This document shows, piece after piece, positions 45,101-57,100 of a stretch of 64,000 bases of DNA (within the stretch, counting starts at the first letter, position 1; every line of letters begins with the position of its first letter). The notes under the pieces are model-generated. The model saw only the letters and a program-made list of their open reading frames with translations, made no database searches and was not told the origin of the DNA. Source of the stretch: Nocardia veterana NBRC 100344 (GTDB taxonomy: Bacteria > Actinomycetota > Actinomycetes > Mycobacteriales > Mycobacteriaceae); NCBI RefSeq assembly GCF_000308855.1, contig NZ_BAGM01000035.1:1-64000 (forward strand), in the 5' to 3' direction. The translations under genes and the position numbers were made by a program.

Positions 45101-48100
45101 AGCGCGGGCTGTCCCCGGACGGACGCTGCCGCGCCTTCGCCGATGCGGCCGATGGTGTGGGCTGGTCCGAGGGTGTCGGCGTCCTGGTGCTGGAGCGGCT
45201 GTCGGACGCGCGTCGCAACGGCCACGATGTTCTTGCGGTGCTTGCTGGTTCGGCGGTGAATCAGGATGGTGCGTCGAATGGTTTCACGGCACCGAACGGC
45301 CCCTCGCAGCGCCGGGTGATTCGGCAGGCGTTGGCCAATGCCGGGATTTCACCGGCCGATGTGGATGCGGTGGAGGCGCACGGTACCGGAACTACCTTGG
45401 GTGATCCGATCGAGGCGCAGGCCCTGTTGGCGACCTACGGGCAGGACCGTGACCCGGGTCGTCCGTTGTGGTTGGGTTCGTTGAAGTCGAATATCGGTCA
45501 CGCTCAGGCCGCGGCGGGTGTGGGTGGTGTGATCAAGATGATCATGGCCATGCGCCACGGCGTGTTGCCGCGCACGCTTCATGTGGATCGTCCGAGTACG
45601 AAAGTCGATTGGTCCCAAGGCAATATCGAGTTGCTGACCGAACCGGTCGAGTGGCCGGAGGTGGATCGTCCGCGTCGGGCCGGGGTGTCCTCGTTCGGGA
45701 TCAGCGGCACCAACGCCCACGTCATCATCGAACAGGCGGATGTCGTGACGGGTGCGGTCGAACCGGTCCGCAGTGCGCCCGCCGGCGGCACAGTGCCATG
45801 GGTCGTCACGGCACGCGGTGCCGATGCCCTCGCCGAACAAGCCGACCGGCTGGCGGCCGGTGTCGCCGATCGTGATCCGGTGGATGTCGGTTTCTCGTTG
45901 GTGTCGTCGCGGGCGGTGTTCGAGCATCGCGCGGTGGTGCTGGGGGAGCACGGTGGCGATTTGCTGGCGGGTGTGCGGGCATTGGCTGCTGGTGAGTCCG
46001 ATGCGCGTGTGGTGGCGGGCCGGGTGGTGTCGGGTTCGACGGGTGTGGTGTTTTCCGGTCAGGGCGCGCAGTGGGCCGGGATGGCTGCCGGGTTGCGTGT
46101 GTATCCGGTGTTCGCCGAGCAGTTCGATGCGATCGCTGCGGAGTTGGATCCGCTCCTGGGGCAGGGGATTTCGCTGTCGGACGCGTTGTCCGATGAGTCT
46201 TTGGTGGATCGGACGGTGTTTGCGCAGGCGGGATTGTTCGCGTTCGAGGTGGCGTTGTTCCGTTTGCTCGAGTCGTGGGGTGTTCGGGTTGATGTGGTGG
46301 CGGGTCATTCGATCGGTGAGGTTGCGGCGGCGCATGTGGCTGGTGTGTTGTCGTTGTCGGATGCGTGTGTGTTGGTCGCGGCTCGTGGTCGTTTGATGCA
46401 GGCGCTTCCGTCGGGTGGGTCGATGGTTGCGGTCGGTGCCTGCGAGGCAGATGTTCTTGGGTTGCTGGGGGAGGTTGGTGTTTCTGTCGGCCGGGTGTCG
46501 ATCGCTGCGGTGAATGGTCCGTCGTCGGTGGTGGTTTCGGGTGTTGAGGATGCGGTGGGGGCGGTTGTCGAGGAGTGTGTGGGGCGGGGTTGGCGGACGC
46601 GTCGGTTGCGGGTGTCGCATGCGTTTCATTCGGTGTTGATGGAGCCGATGCTGGATGAGTTCGCTTCGGCGATTGCTGGTTTGACGTTCGCTGCGCCGGT
46701 GTTGTCGGTGGTGTCGACGGTGTCGGGTGTTCGGGTCGAGCGTGAGATGTGTGATCCGGCGTATTGGGTGGGTCAGGTTCGGGAGGCGGTGCGTTTCGCG
46801 GATGCGGTGACGACGATGGCGGAGTTGGGTGTCACCCGGTTCGCCGAAATCGGCCCCGACGCGGTCTTGACCCCGATGGTCACCCAGACACTCGAGGTCC
46901 GCGCCGAAACCGCCTCTGCTCCGGCTCCCACCGTCACGGCGCTGGCCCGAAAGCAGCGGGCCGACGCGAGGACGGTGCTGGCCGGGGTAGCCGAATTGTT
47001 CGTCGCCGGTACCGAGGTCGATTGGGCGGCACTGTATTCCGATACCGGAGCCCGCCGCATCGACTTGCCCACCTACGCCTTCCAGCGCCGGCGCTACTGG
47101 CTGGAGGCGACACCGTCGACCGGCGGTGACCTCCGGGCGAGCGGTCTGGCGGCCACCGGGCACCCGCTGGTCACGGCGGTGGTATCCCAACCGGACACCG
47201 CCACGCTGACTCTCACCGGCCGCCTGTCGGTGCAGTCGCAGCCGTGGCTGGCCGATCACCGGGTACTCGGCGCCGTGGTGTTCCCCGGCACCGGCTTCGT
47301 CGACGTGGCGTTGCACGCCGGGGAGCGAGTCGGCTGTCCGAATCTCGACGAGCTGGTGCTGCAGGCCCCGCTGGTCCTGCCGGAAACCGGCGGCGTCGCG
47401 CTCCGCGTGGTCGTCGGTGATCAGGACGAGACGGGCCGCCGATCGGTTCGAATCTTCTCCTGCCCCGACCACGAGGTCGATGCCACGCCGTGGACGCTGC
47501 ACGCCGAAGGTGTGCTGACCGCGGAGGCGGTCGCCGATGTCGCTCCGCTGCCGTGGCCGCCTGCGGGTGCGTCCACCATCGACATCGAGGGCGTATACGA
47601 CGAATTGCAGGACCTCGGTTACGGCTACGGCCCGGTGTTCCAGGGCTTGCGCGCGGCCTGGCGACGCGGCGACGAATTGTTCGCCGAGGTCGCACTTCCC
47701 GACTCGACGGACACCGACGGCTTCGGCATCCATCCGGCGCTGTTCGACGCCGCGCTGCATATCGGGATCGTCCACACCCTGCGCGCCGGCGAACTCGGCA
47801 ACTCCCCGGCGCTGCCGTTCACGTGGAACCGGGTGGCGCTGGGTTCGGCGACCGCCAGGGTGGCGCGGGTTCGGATCGAACCGACCGACGGCGGCCTCGG
47901 CGTGCGGATCGCCGATGAGCACGGGCAGCCGATGCTGTCGGTCGCCGCCCTCGTTTCCCGGCCGGTCTCCACCGAGCGTCTCACGACGAACCCGGTCTCG
48001 GACTCGCTGTTCGGCGTGGAGTGGAGCGCCGTGTCCACCCCATCGGCGGCGGCCGATCCGACGCGGGTGGCCGTCGTGGGCCCACCCGGGTCCGGCGACG

Positions 48101-51100
48101 CGCCGGGCCATCCCGATCTCGAGGCGTTGATCGCCGATCTGGACGCGACACCGGATGCGATCGTTCCCGAAGTCGTCCTGTACGCATGCCCGGAACCCGC
48201 GGCCGCGCCGCCGGATGCCGCACGGGAGGCCGTCACCGAGGTTCTCGCGACCGTGCAGCGGTGGCTGCGCGAACCGCGTTTCGCCGGCTCCCGGCTGATC
48301 GTGGTGACGAGACAGGCTGTCCGCGTAGGTGTTTCGGACCCGGTGCATCTGGCACACGCGCCCGTGTGGGGTCTGGTGCGTGCCGCGCAGGCCGAACAAC
48401 CCGGCCGCTTCCAGCTGCTGGATGCGGGGCCGGACCTCGACCTCGCCGTGGTGGCCGCATCGGTTTCGGGCCATACCGAACCCGAGATGGCGCAGCGAGG
48501 TGCGGAGGTGCTGGTGCCCCGCTTGCGCCGCCACAGCGCCGGCACCGCCGTGCGTGAGCTCGGCTCGGGGACCGTGTTGATCACCGGTGGAACGGGTGGT
48601 CTCGGTGCGTTGTTCGCGCGGCATCTGGTCGCGAATCATGGTGTGCGCCATTTGATTTTGACCTCCCGCCGGGGGCCGGACGCACCCGGCGCCGACCAGC
48701 TGCGTGCCGAGCTGACCGGACTCGGCGCCCAGGTGCGCATCGTGGCCTGCGACGTATCCGATCGTGCCGCGCTGGCGGCCGTGCTCGACGACATCCCGGC
48801 CGCACATCCGCTGGCGGGTGTGGTGCATGCGGCCGGGACCGCGGACAACGGGTTGATCGAATCGCTCAGCGCGGACCGGATCGGTCCGGTCTTCGCGCCG
48901 AAGGTCGATGCGGCATGGCATCTGCACGAATTGACCCGTGATCGGTCGTTGTCGCTATTCGTACTGGTGTCGTCGGTAGGTGGTCTCGTGCTGGCCGCCG
49001 GACAGGCGAACTACGCCGCGGCGAACGTCTTCCTGGATGCGCTGGCCGCGTACCGCCGAACCGCGGGCCTGCCCGCCACCTCGATCGATTACGGATTGTG
49101 GACCGCGACCACCGGACTGGGCTCGATGCTGTCGGAAACCGACGTCGAGCGGATCCGTCGGCAGGGCCTGCCACCGCTGTCCGAGGCCGAGGGCCTGGCA
49201 CTGTTCGATCTGGCGATTGCCACCGAATCCGCGCAGCTCGTCGCGTTGCGGGTCGATCCGGTTGCCCTGCGCGATCGGGGTGACCAGCTTCCGGCGCTGC
49301 TGCGCGCGATCGCTCCGGCACCGGCGCGGCGACGGACCCGGACGCCGAGTTCGGAACGGACGCTGGCAAGCAGGCTGGCCGGCCTGGCGGAGCCGGACCG
49401 GCACACCGCGATACTCGACCTCGTCCGATCGGTGGCCGCCGGAGTACTCGGGCACGAGTCCGTGGCCGCGATCGAGCCACAGCGGGCGTTTCAGCAGTTG
49501 GGATTCGATTCGCTCGGTGCGGTGGAGTTCCGCAACCGGCTCAATGCGGCGACCGGTCTGAAACTTCCGGCCACGCTGATCTTCGATTATCCGAATGCGC
49601 AGATCGTCGCCGAATTCATCGGCTCGGAGCTCGCCGGTGCGGTGGCGGCCGACGAGCAGCCGGCCGCCACCGTTCGGGTGGATGACGATCCGATCGCGAT
49701 CGTGGCGATGAGTTGTCGTTATCCGGGCGGGGTGGCCTCGCCGGAGGATTTGTGGCGGTTGGTGTTCGAGGGCATCGAAACCACCGGTGAGATGCCGGTC
49801 GATCGGGGCTGGGATATCGACGGAATCTACGACCCCGAGCCCGGTAAGCCGGGTAAGACCTATGCCCGGACCGGTGGATTCCTGTATTCCGCCGCGGAAT
49901 TCGATGCCGATTTCTTCGGCATCAGTCCGAACGAGGCGACTCTGATGGATCCGCAGCAGCGGTTGCTGCTGGAGACATCGTGGGAGGCACTGGAACGTGC
50001 CGGTGTCGATCCGGCCGTCCTGCGCGGCACCGCGACCGGGGTGTTCACCGGTGTGATGTACCACGACTACGCACAGGGGACCGGCAAGGCGGGCAGCGCC
50101 GGCGGCAGTATGGTTTCCGGCCGGATCGCCTACACGCTGGGGCTGGAAGGTCCTGCGGTGTCGGTGGATACGGCGTGTTCGTCGTCGCTGGTGGCCATGC
50201 ATCTGGCCGCGCAGTCGCTGCGATCCGGCGAATGCGATCTGGCCTTGGCCGGCGGCGTGGCGGTGATGTCCACCCCGGATATGTTCCTCGAATTCGGCCG
50301 CCAGCGCGGGCTCTCCCCGGACGGGCGGTGTAAGTCGTTCGCCGATGCGGCCGACGGCGTCGGTTGGTCCGAAGGCGCGGGAATGTTGGTGTTGGAGCGG
50401 TTGTCGGACGCGCGTCGCAACGGCCACGATGTTCTTGCGGTGCTTGCTGGTTCGGCAGTGAATCAGGATGGTGCGTCGAACGGTTTCACGGCGCCGAACG
50501 GCCCCTCGCAGCGCCGGGTGATTCGGCAGGCGTTGGCCAACGCCGGGATTTCACCGGCCGATGTCGATGCGGTGGAGGCGCACGGCACCGGCACCACCTT
50601 GGGTGATCCGATCGAAGCGCAGGCGTTGCTGGCCACTTATGGGCAGGACCGTGACCCGGGTCGGCCGTTGTGGTTGGGGTCGTTGAAGTCGAATATCGGT
50701 CATGCTCAGGCTGCGGCGGGTGTGGGTGGTGTGATCAAGATGGTCATGGCCATGCGCCACGGTGTCTTGCCGCGCACGCTTCATGTGGATCGTCCGAGTA
50801 CGAAAGTCGATTGGTCCCAGGGCAATATCGAGTTGCTGACCGAACCGGTCGAATGGCCGGAAACCAACCGTCCACGTCGGGCCGGCATTTCGTCCTTCGG
50901 CCTCAGCGGTACCAATGCCCACGTCATCGTCGAACAGCCGCCGGCTTCGGGGCCGGCATCCGCACCGGTGGACAAGACGGTTCCCGCCGGAGGGCTACTG
51001 CCGTGGGTGACTTCGGGCCGCACCGCCGAGGCCCTCACCGAGCAGGCCCGGCGTCTGGCCGCGCATATCGGCCATCACCACCCCGTCGACATCGGTTTCT

Positions 51101-54100
51101 CGTTGGCGTCGTCGCGGGCGGTCTTCGAGCATCGCGCGGTCGTGCTGGCGTCGACGCTCGACGGGCTGCTTGCGGGTACGCAGGCGTTGGGGCGTGGTGA
51201 GTCCGATGCGCGTGTGGTGGCGGGCCGGGTGGTGTCGGGTTCGACGGGTGTGGTGTTTTCCGGTCAGGGTGCGCAGTGGGCCGGGATGGCTGCCGGGTTG
51301 CGTGTGTATCCGGTGTTCGCCGAGCAGTTCGATGCGATCGTCGCGGAGCTGGATCCGCTTCTGGGGCAGTCTGTTTCGCTCGCGGAGGCGTTGGGGTCCG
51401 AGTCTTTGGTGGATCGGACGGTGTTTGCGCAGGCGGGTTTGTTCGCGTTCGAGGTGGCGTTGTTCCGTTTGCTCGAGTCGTGGGGGATGCGTCCGGATGT
51501 GGTGGCGGGTCATTCGATCGGTGAGGTCGCGGCGGCGCATGTGGCTGGTGTGTTGTCGTTGTCGGATGCGTGTGTGTTGGTCGCGGCTCGTGGTCGTTTG
51601 ATGCAGGCGCTTCCGTCGGGTGGGTCGATGGTTGCTGTGGGTGCGTCGGAGTCGGATGTTCTTGGGTTGCTGGGCGAGGTTGGTGTTTCTGCCGGCCGGG
51701 TGTCGGTCGCGGCGGTGAATGGTCCGTCGTCGGTGGTGGTTTCGGGTGTCGAGGATGCGGTGGGCGCCGTTGTCGAGGAGTGTGTGGCGCGGGGTTGGCG
51801 GACGCGTCGGTTGCGGGTGTCGCATGCGTTCCATTCGGTGTTGATGGAGCCGATGCTGGACGAGTTCGCTTCGGCGATAGCCGGTTTGGCGTTCGATTCT
51901 CCGGCGTTGTCGGTGGTGTCGACGGTAACCGGCGCTCCGGTCGAGCGTGAGATGTCGGATCCGGCGTATTGGGTGGGTCAGGTTCGGGACGCGGTGCGTT
52001 TCGCGGATGCGGTGACGACGATGGCGGAGTTGGGTGTCACCCGGTTCGCCGAGATCGGGCCGGATGCGGTCCTGACTCCGATGATCACCCAGACACTCGA
52101 AGACAGCACGGCAACGTCGCCCGCTCCATCTCCCACGGTGGTGCCATTGGCGCGTCGCCTTCAGGCCGACCCGGCCACCCTGTCGGCGGGCGTGGCCCGA
52201 TTGTTCGTCGCCGGTACCGAGGTGGACTGGGCTCGCTGCTACGCCGGCACCGGTGCGCGCCGAATCGACCTGCCCACCTATGCTTTCCAGCGCCGTCGCT
52301 ATTGGCTGGCCGACTCCTCGGCAGTGGGCAGCGGGGGCGCCCGGGCGATGGGCCTGGACGCCACCGGCCACCCCGTGCTCTCGGCGGTGGTGTCGCAACC
52401 AGATTCGGAGGAGGTCGCGCTCGCCGGCCGGCTGTCGCTGCAGACGCATCCCTGGCTGGCCGATCATGCGGTGCTGGACACCGTGCTGTTCCCCGGTGCC
52501 GGCATTGTCGAACTCGCCCTCGCCGCGGGTGAGCGGGTCGGCTGCGCGACCCTCGAGGAACTTGTTCTGCGGGCGCCCCTGCCGCTGCCGGACACCTCCG
52601 GCCTCGCGGTGCGTGTGGTGGTCGGCGCCGCGGACGAGACCGGCCGACGTCCGGTGCGGCTCTATTCCCGCCTGGACGATGAGGCCGAGCCGGCGCCGTC
52701 GTGGACGGTGCACGCCGAAGGCGCGCTCGTACCGGGGAATCCGGATGTGCCCGGCGATCCGGTGCAGTGGCCGCCGGCCGACGCGGCCGCCGTGGATATC
52801 GACGGCGTGTACGCCGCGCTCGATGCGCAGGGCTATCACTACGGTCCGGCATTCCGAGCCCTGCAGGCGGTCCGGCGCGCGCCGGACGGGACGCTCTACG
52901 CCGAGGTCGAACTGCCCGAATCGGCCCGCGCCGACGCGACGCGGTTCGGCATCCACCCGGCACTGCTGGACGCGGCCCTGCACGCGCTGCGCGTCGCCGA
53001 CGAAGGGGCGGAGACCGCCGGCCCGGCACTGCCGTTCGAATGGTCGGGAGTGACGGTGCACGCCGCCGGCGCCGATGCCGTGCGGGTTCGGCTCACCCGA
53101 GTCGGCGAACGAGATGTGGCCCTGGACCTGGTGGATGCGACCGGAGCGCCGGTGGCGACGGTTCGGCGCCTGGCTTCCCGTCTCTTCGATGCCGGGCAAC
53201 TGGCCGGGGGTGTCGCCGCCGTGCGGCATGCCCTGTTCCGGACCGACTGGACGCCGATCCCGGTGAGCGCGACCGACGTCGCGGTGGCGACGTGGCCGGA
53301 CCTCGGTGACCGGGTCCCGCCGGCAGTGGTGTTCGACTGCCCCTCCGGCAACGACCCGGCCGCCGTGCACGCGGCCACGGCCGAGGCTCTCGCGGTCCTG
53401 CAATCCTGGACGGCGAGTGACCGGTTCGCCGACTCCGTGCTGGTGATCCGGACCGGCGGCGCGGTATCGGTGGCGGGCGAGCCCGTCACGAACCTCGCGG
53501 CCGCGGCCGTGGGTGGTCTGGTGCGGTCCGTGCAGGCCGAACACCCCGGCCGTGTCGTACTCGTCGACACCGACTCCGCACTCGACGGCCTGCTCGGTGG
53601 CATTCTCGCAGCGGCCGAACCGCAAGTGGCCGTGCGCAACCGGAACGTGTACGGCGCGCGGCTGGTACGGGCGGTGCCCGCGGCAGCCGACGGACCTCGC
53701 TTCGATCCGGACGAGACGGTACTGATCACCGGTGCGGGCGGACTGCTGGCCGGGTTGCTCACTCGGCATCTGGTCGCCACCCGCGGCGCCCGGCGCCTGC
53801 TGTTGGTCAGCCGCCGCGGCGAATCCGCGCCCGGCGCCGCGGAATTGGCTGCGGAGCTGGCCGAACTCGGCGTCGTCGTGGAATTCGCCGCCTGCGACGT
53901 CGCCGATCGCGGCGCGCTCGCCGCGGTGCTGGCCCGCATCCCCGCCGACCATCCGCTGACCGGGGTGTACCACCTGGCCGGGGTACTCGACGACGGCGCT
54001 CTCGCATCCCTGACCCCGGCCCGCATGGAGACGGTGCTCGGACCCAAGGCGGACGCCGCGCTCCATCTCCACGAGTTGACCGCCGACCTGCCGTTGCGTG

Positions 54101-57100
54101 CGTTCGTCCTGTTCAGTTCGGTGGCAGGTGTTTTCGGCAACCCGGGGCAGGGCAACTACGCCGCGGCCAACGCCTGCCTCGACGCATTGGCCACGCACCG
54201 CACCGCATCCGGTCTGCCCGGCACATCCCTGGTGTGGGGCCTGTGGGACGGCGGCATGGCCGAGGGACTCGGCGACGCCGACCGGCGGCGCATGTCGCGC
54301 TCGGGCATCCTGCCGCTCGCGGCGGAACAGGGACTGGCCCTGTTCGATGCCGCGATGAGCGTCGACGCACCGGCGCCGGTGCTCGCGCGCCTCGACATCG
54401 AGGGCATCCGGTCGGCGGAAACGGCTGTGCCGGTGCTGCTTTCGAGTCTCGTCCCCGCTCGTCGCACCGCGGCCTCCGGCGCCTTCACGGCGCTGCGTGC
54501 CCGGTTGTCGAGCACCCCCGACACTGAGCGATTCGATGTCCTCGCGGAGATCGTGCGGGCCCAGATCGCCGCGACTCTCGGCCACCAGGATCCGAATGCG
54601 ATCGCGGCCGACCGCGCGTTCAACGAGCTGGGCTTCGATTCGATCACCGCGGTCGAGTTCCGCAACGCCCTCAAAGCCGTGACGGGATTGCAGCTGCCCG
54701 CCACCCTGGTATTCGACTACCCGACCCCGGCGGCCCTGGCCGGATATCTGGCCGACGAGCTCACCGGCGGCCGTCGGGACACCGAGGCCACCGCCACCCG
54801 GGCGGTCGACGACGATCCGATCGCCGTGGTCGGAATGGCGTGCCGCTACCCCGGCGGGATCACCTCTCCCGAGGAACTGTGGGATCTGGTGCGCACCGGC
54901 AGGGACGCGATCACGCCGCTGCCGGACGATCGTGGCTGGGATATCGACGGCATCTACGATCCCGAGCCCGGTCGCCCGGGCAAGTCCTACACCCGGGAAG
55001 GCGGATTCCTGCACAGCGCAGCCGAATTCGATCCGGACTTCTTCGGTATCGGTCCGAACGAGGCCACGATGATGGATCCGCAGCAGCGCCAGCTGCTGGA
55101 AACGACGTGGGAGGCGTTGGAACGCGCCGGTGTCGACCCGACGGTGCTGCGCGGCAGCGCGACCGGCGTGTTCGCGGGCGTGATGTACCACGACTACGCC
55201 CAGGGCAGCGGAAACAGCGCGGCCGGCAGCCTCGTCTCCGGCCGGATCGCCTACACGCTGGGGCTGGAAGGTCCCGCGGTGTCGGTGGATACGGCGTGTT
55301 CGTCGTCGCTGGTGGCCATGCATCTGGCCGCGCAGTCGCTGCGATCCGGCGAATGCGATCTGGCATTGGCGGGCGGTGTGACGGTGATGGCGACACCGGA
55401 GACCTTCGTGGAGTTCAGCCGCCAGCGCGGACTGTCACCGGACGGGCGGTGCAAGTCGTTCGCCGATGCGGCCGACGGCGTCGGGTGGTCCGAAGGCGCG
55501 GGAATGTTGGTGTTGGAGCGGTTGTCGGACGCCCAGCGTAACGGGCATCGGATTCTTGCGGTGCTTGCTGGTTCGGCGGTGAATCAGGATGGTGCGTCGA
55601 ATGGTTTGACGGCGCCGAACGGCCCCTCGCAGCGTCGGGTGATTCGGCAGGCGTTGGCCAATGCCGGGATTTCACCGGCCGATGTGGATGTGGTGGAGGC
55701 GCACGGTACCGGTACTACCTTGGGTGATCCGATCGAGGCGCAGGCCCTGTTGGCGACCTATGGGCAGGATCGTGACCCGGGTCGTCCGTTGTGGTTGGGT
55801 TCGTTGAAGTCGAATATCGGTCATGCTCAGGCTGCGGCGGGTGTGGGTGGTGTGATCAAGATGATCATGGCCATGCGCCACGGCGTGTTGCCGCGGACCT
55901 TGCATGTCGACGCGCCCAGCACCAAGGTCGACTGGTCCGAGGGACATGTACGCCTGCTGACCGAACCGGTGCCGTGGCCGGCGACGGACCGGCCGCGCCG
56001 TGCCGGGGTGTCGTCCTTCGGGATCAGCGGCACCAACGCCCATCTCATCGTCGAACAGGCCCCGGCCGAGGACGTCGCGTCCGTGACCGAGGTCGTCCCG
56101 GCCGTGCTGCCGTGGGTGGTGTCGGCACGAGGAGACGAGGCGCTGGCAGGGCAGGCCGCCCGGCTCGCCGCGCATGTGGAGCGGCACGACCCGGATCCGG
56201 TGGATGTCGGTTTCTCGTTGGTGTCGTCGCGGGCGGTGTTCGAGCATCGCGCGGTCGTGCTGGGGGAGCACGGTGGCGAGTTGCTGGGGGGTGTGCGGGC
56301 ATTGGCGGCTGGTGAGTCCGATGCGCGTGTGGTGACGGGCCGGGTGGTGTCGGGTTCGACGGGTGTGGTGTTTTCCGGTCAGGGTGCGCAGTGGGCGGGT
56401 ATGGCGTCGGGTTTGCGCGCGGCGTATCCGGTGTTCGCCGAGCATTTCGATGTGATTGTGGCGGAGTTGGATCCGCTGCTGGGGCAGTCTGTTTCGTTGC
56501 TGGAGGCGTTGGGGTCCGAGGATTTTGTGGATCGGACGGTGTTTGCGCAGGCGGGTTTGTTCGCGTTCGAGGTGGCGTTGTTCCGTTTGCTCGAGTCGTG
56601 GGGGATGCGTCCGGATGTGGTGGCGGGTCATTCGATCGGTGAGGTCGCGGCGGCGCATGTGGCTGGTGTGTTGTCGTTGTCGGATGCGTGTGTGTTGGTC
56701 GCGGCTCGTGGTCGTTTGATGCAGGCGCTTCCGTCGGGTAGGTCGATGGTTGCTGTGGGTGCGTCGGAGTCGGATGTTCTTGGGTTGCTGGGCGAGGTTG
56801 GTGTTTCTGCCGGCCGGGTGTCGGTCGCGGCGGTGAATGGTCCGTCGTCGGTGGTGGTTTCGGGTGTCGAGGATGCGGTGGGCGCCGTTGTCGAGGAGTG
56901 TGTGGCGCGGGGTTGGCGGACGCGTCGGTTGCGGGTGTCGCATGCGTTCCATTCGGTGTTGATGGAGCCGATGCTGGACGAGTTCGCTTCGGCGATAGCC
57001 GGTTTGGCGTTCGATTCTCCGGCGTTGTCGGTGGTGTCGACGGTAACCGGCGCTCCGGTCGAGCGTGAGATGTCGGATCCGGCGTATTGGGTGGGTCAGG

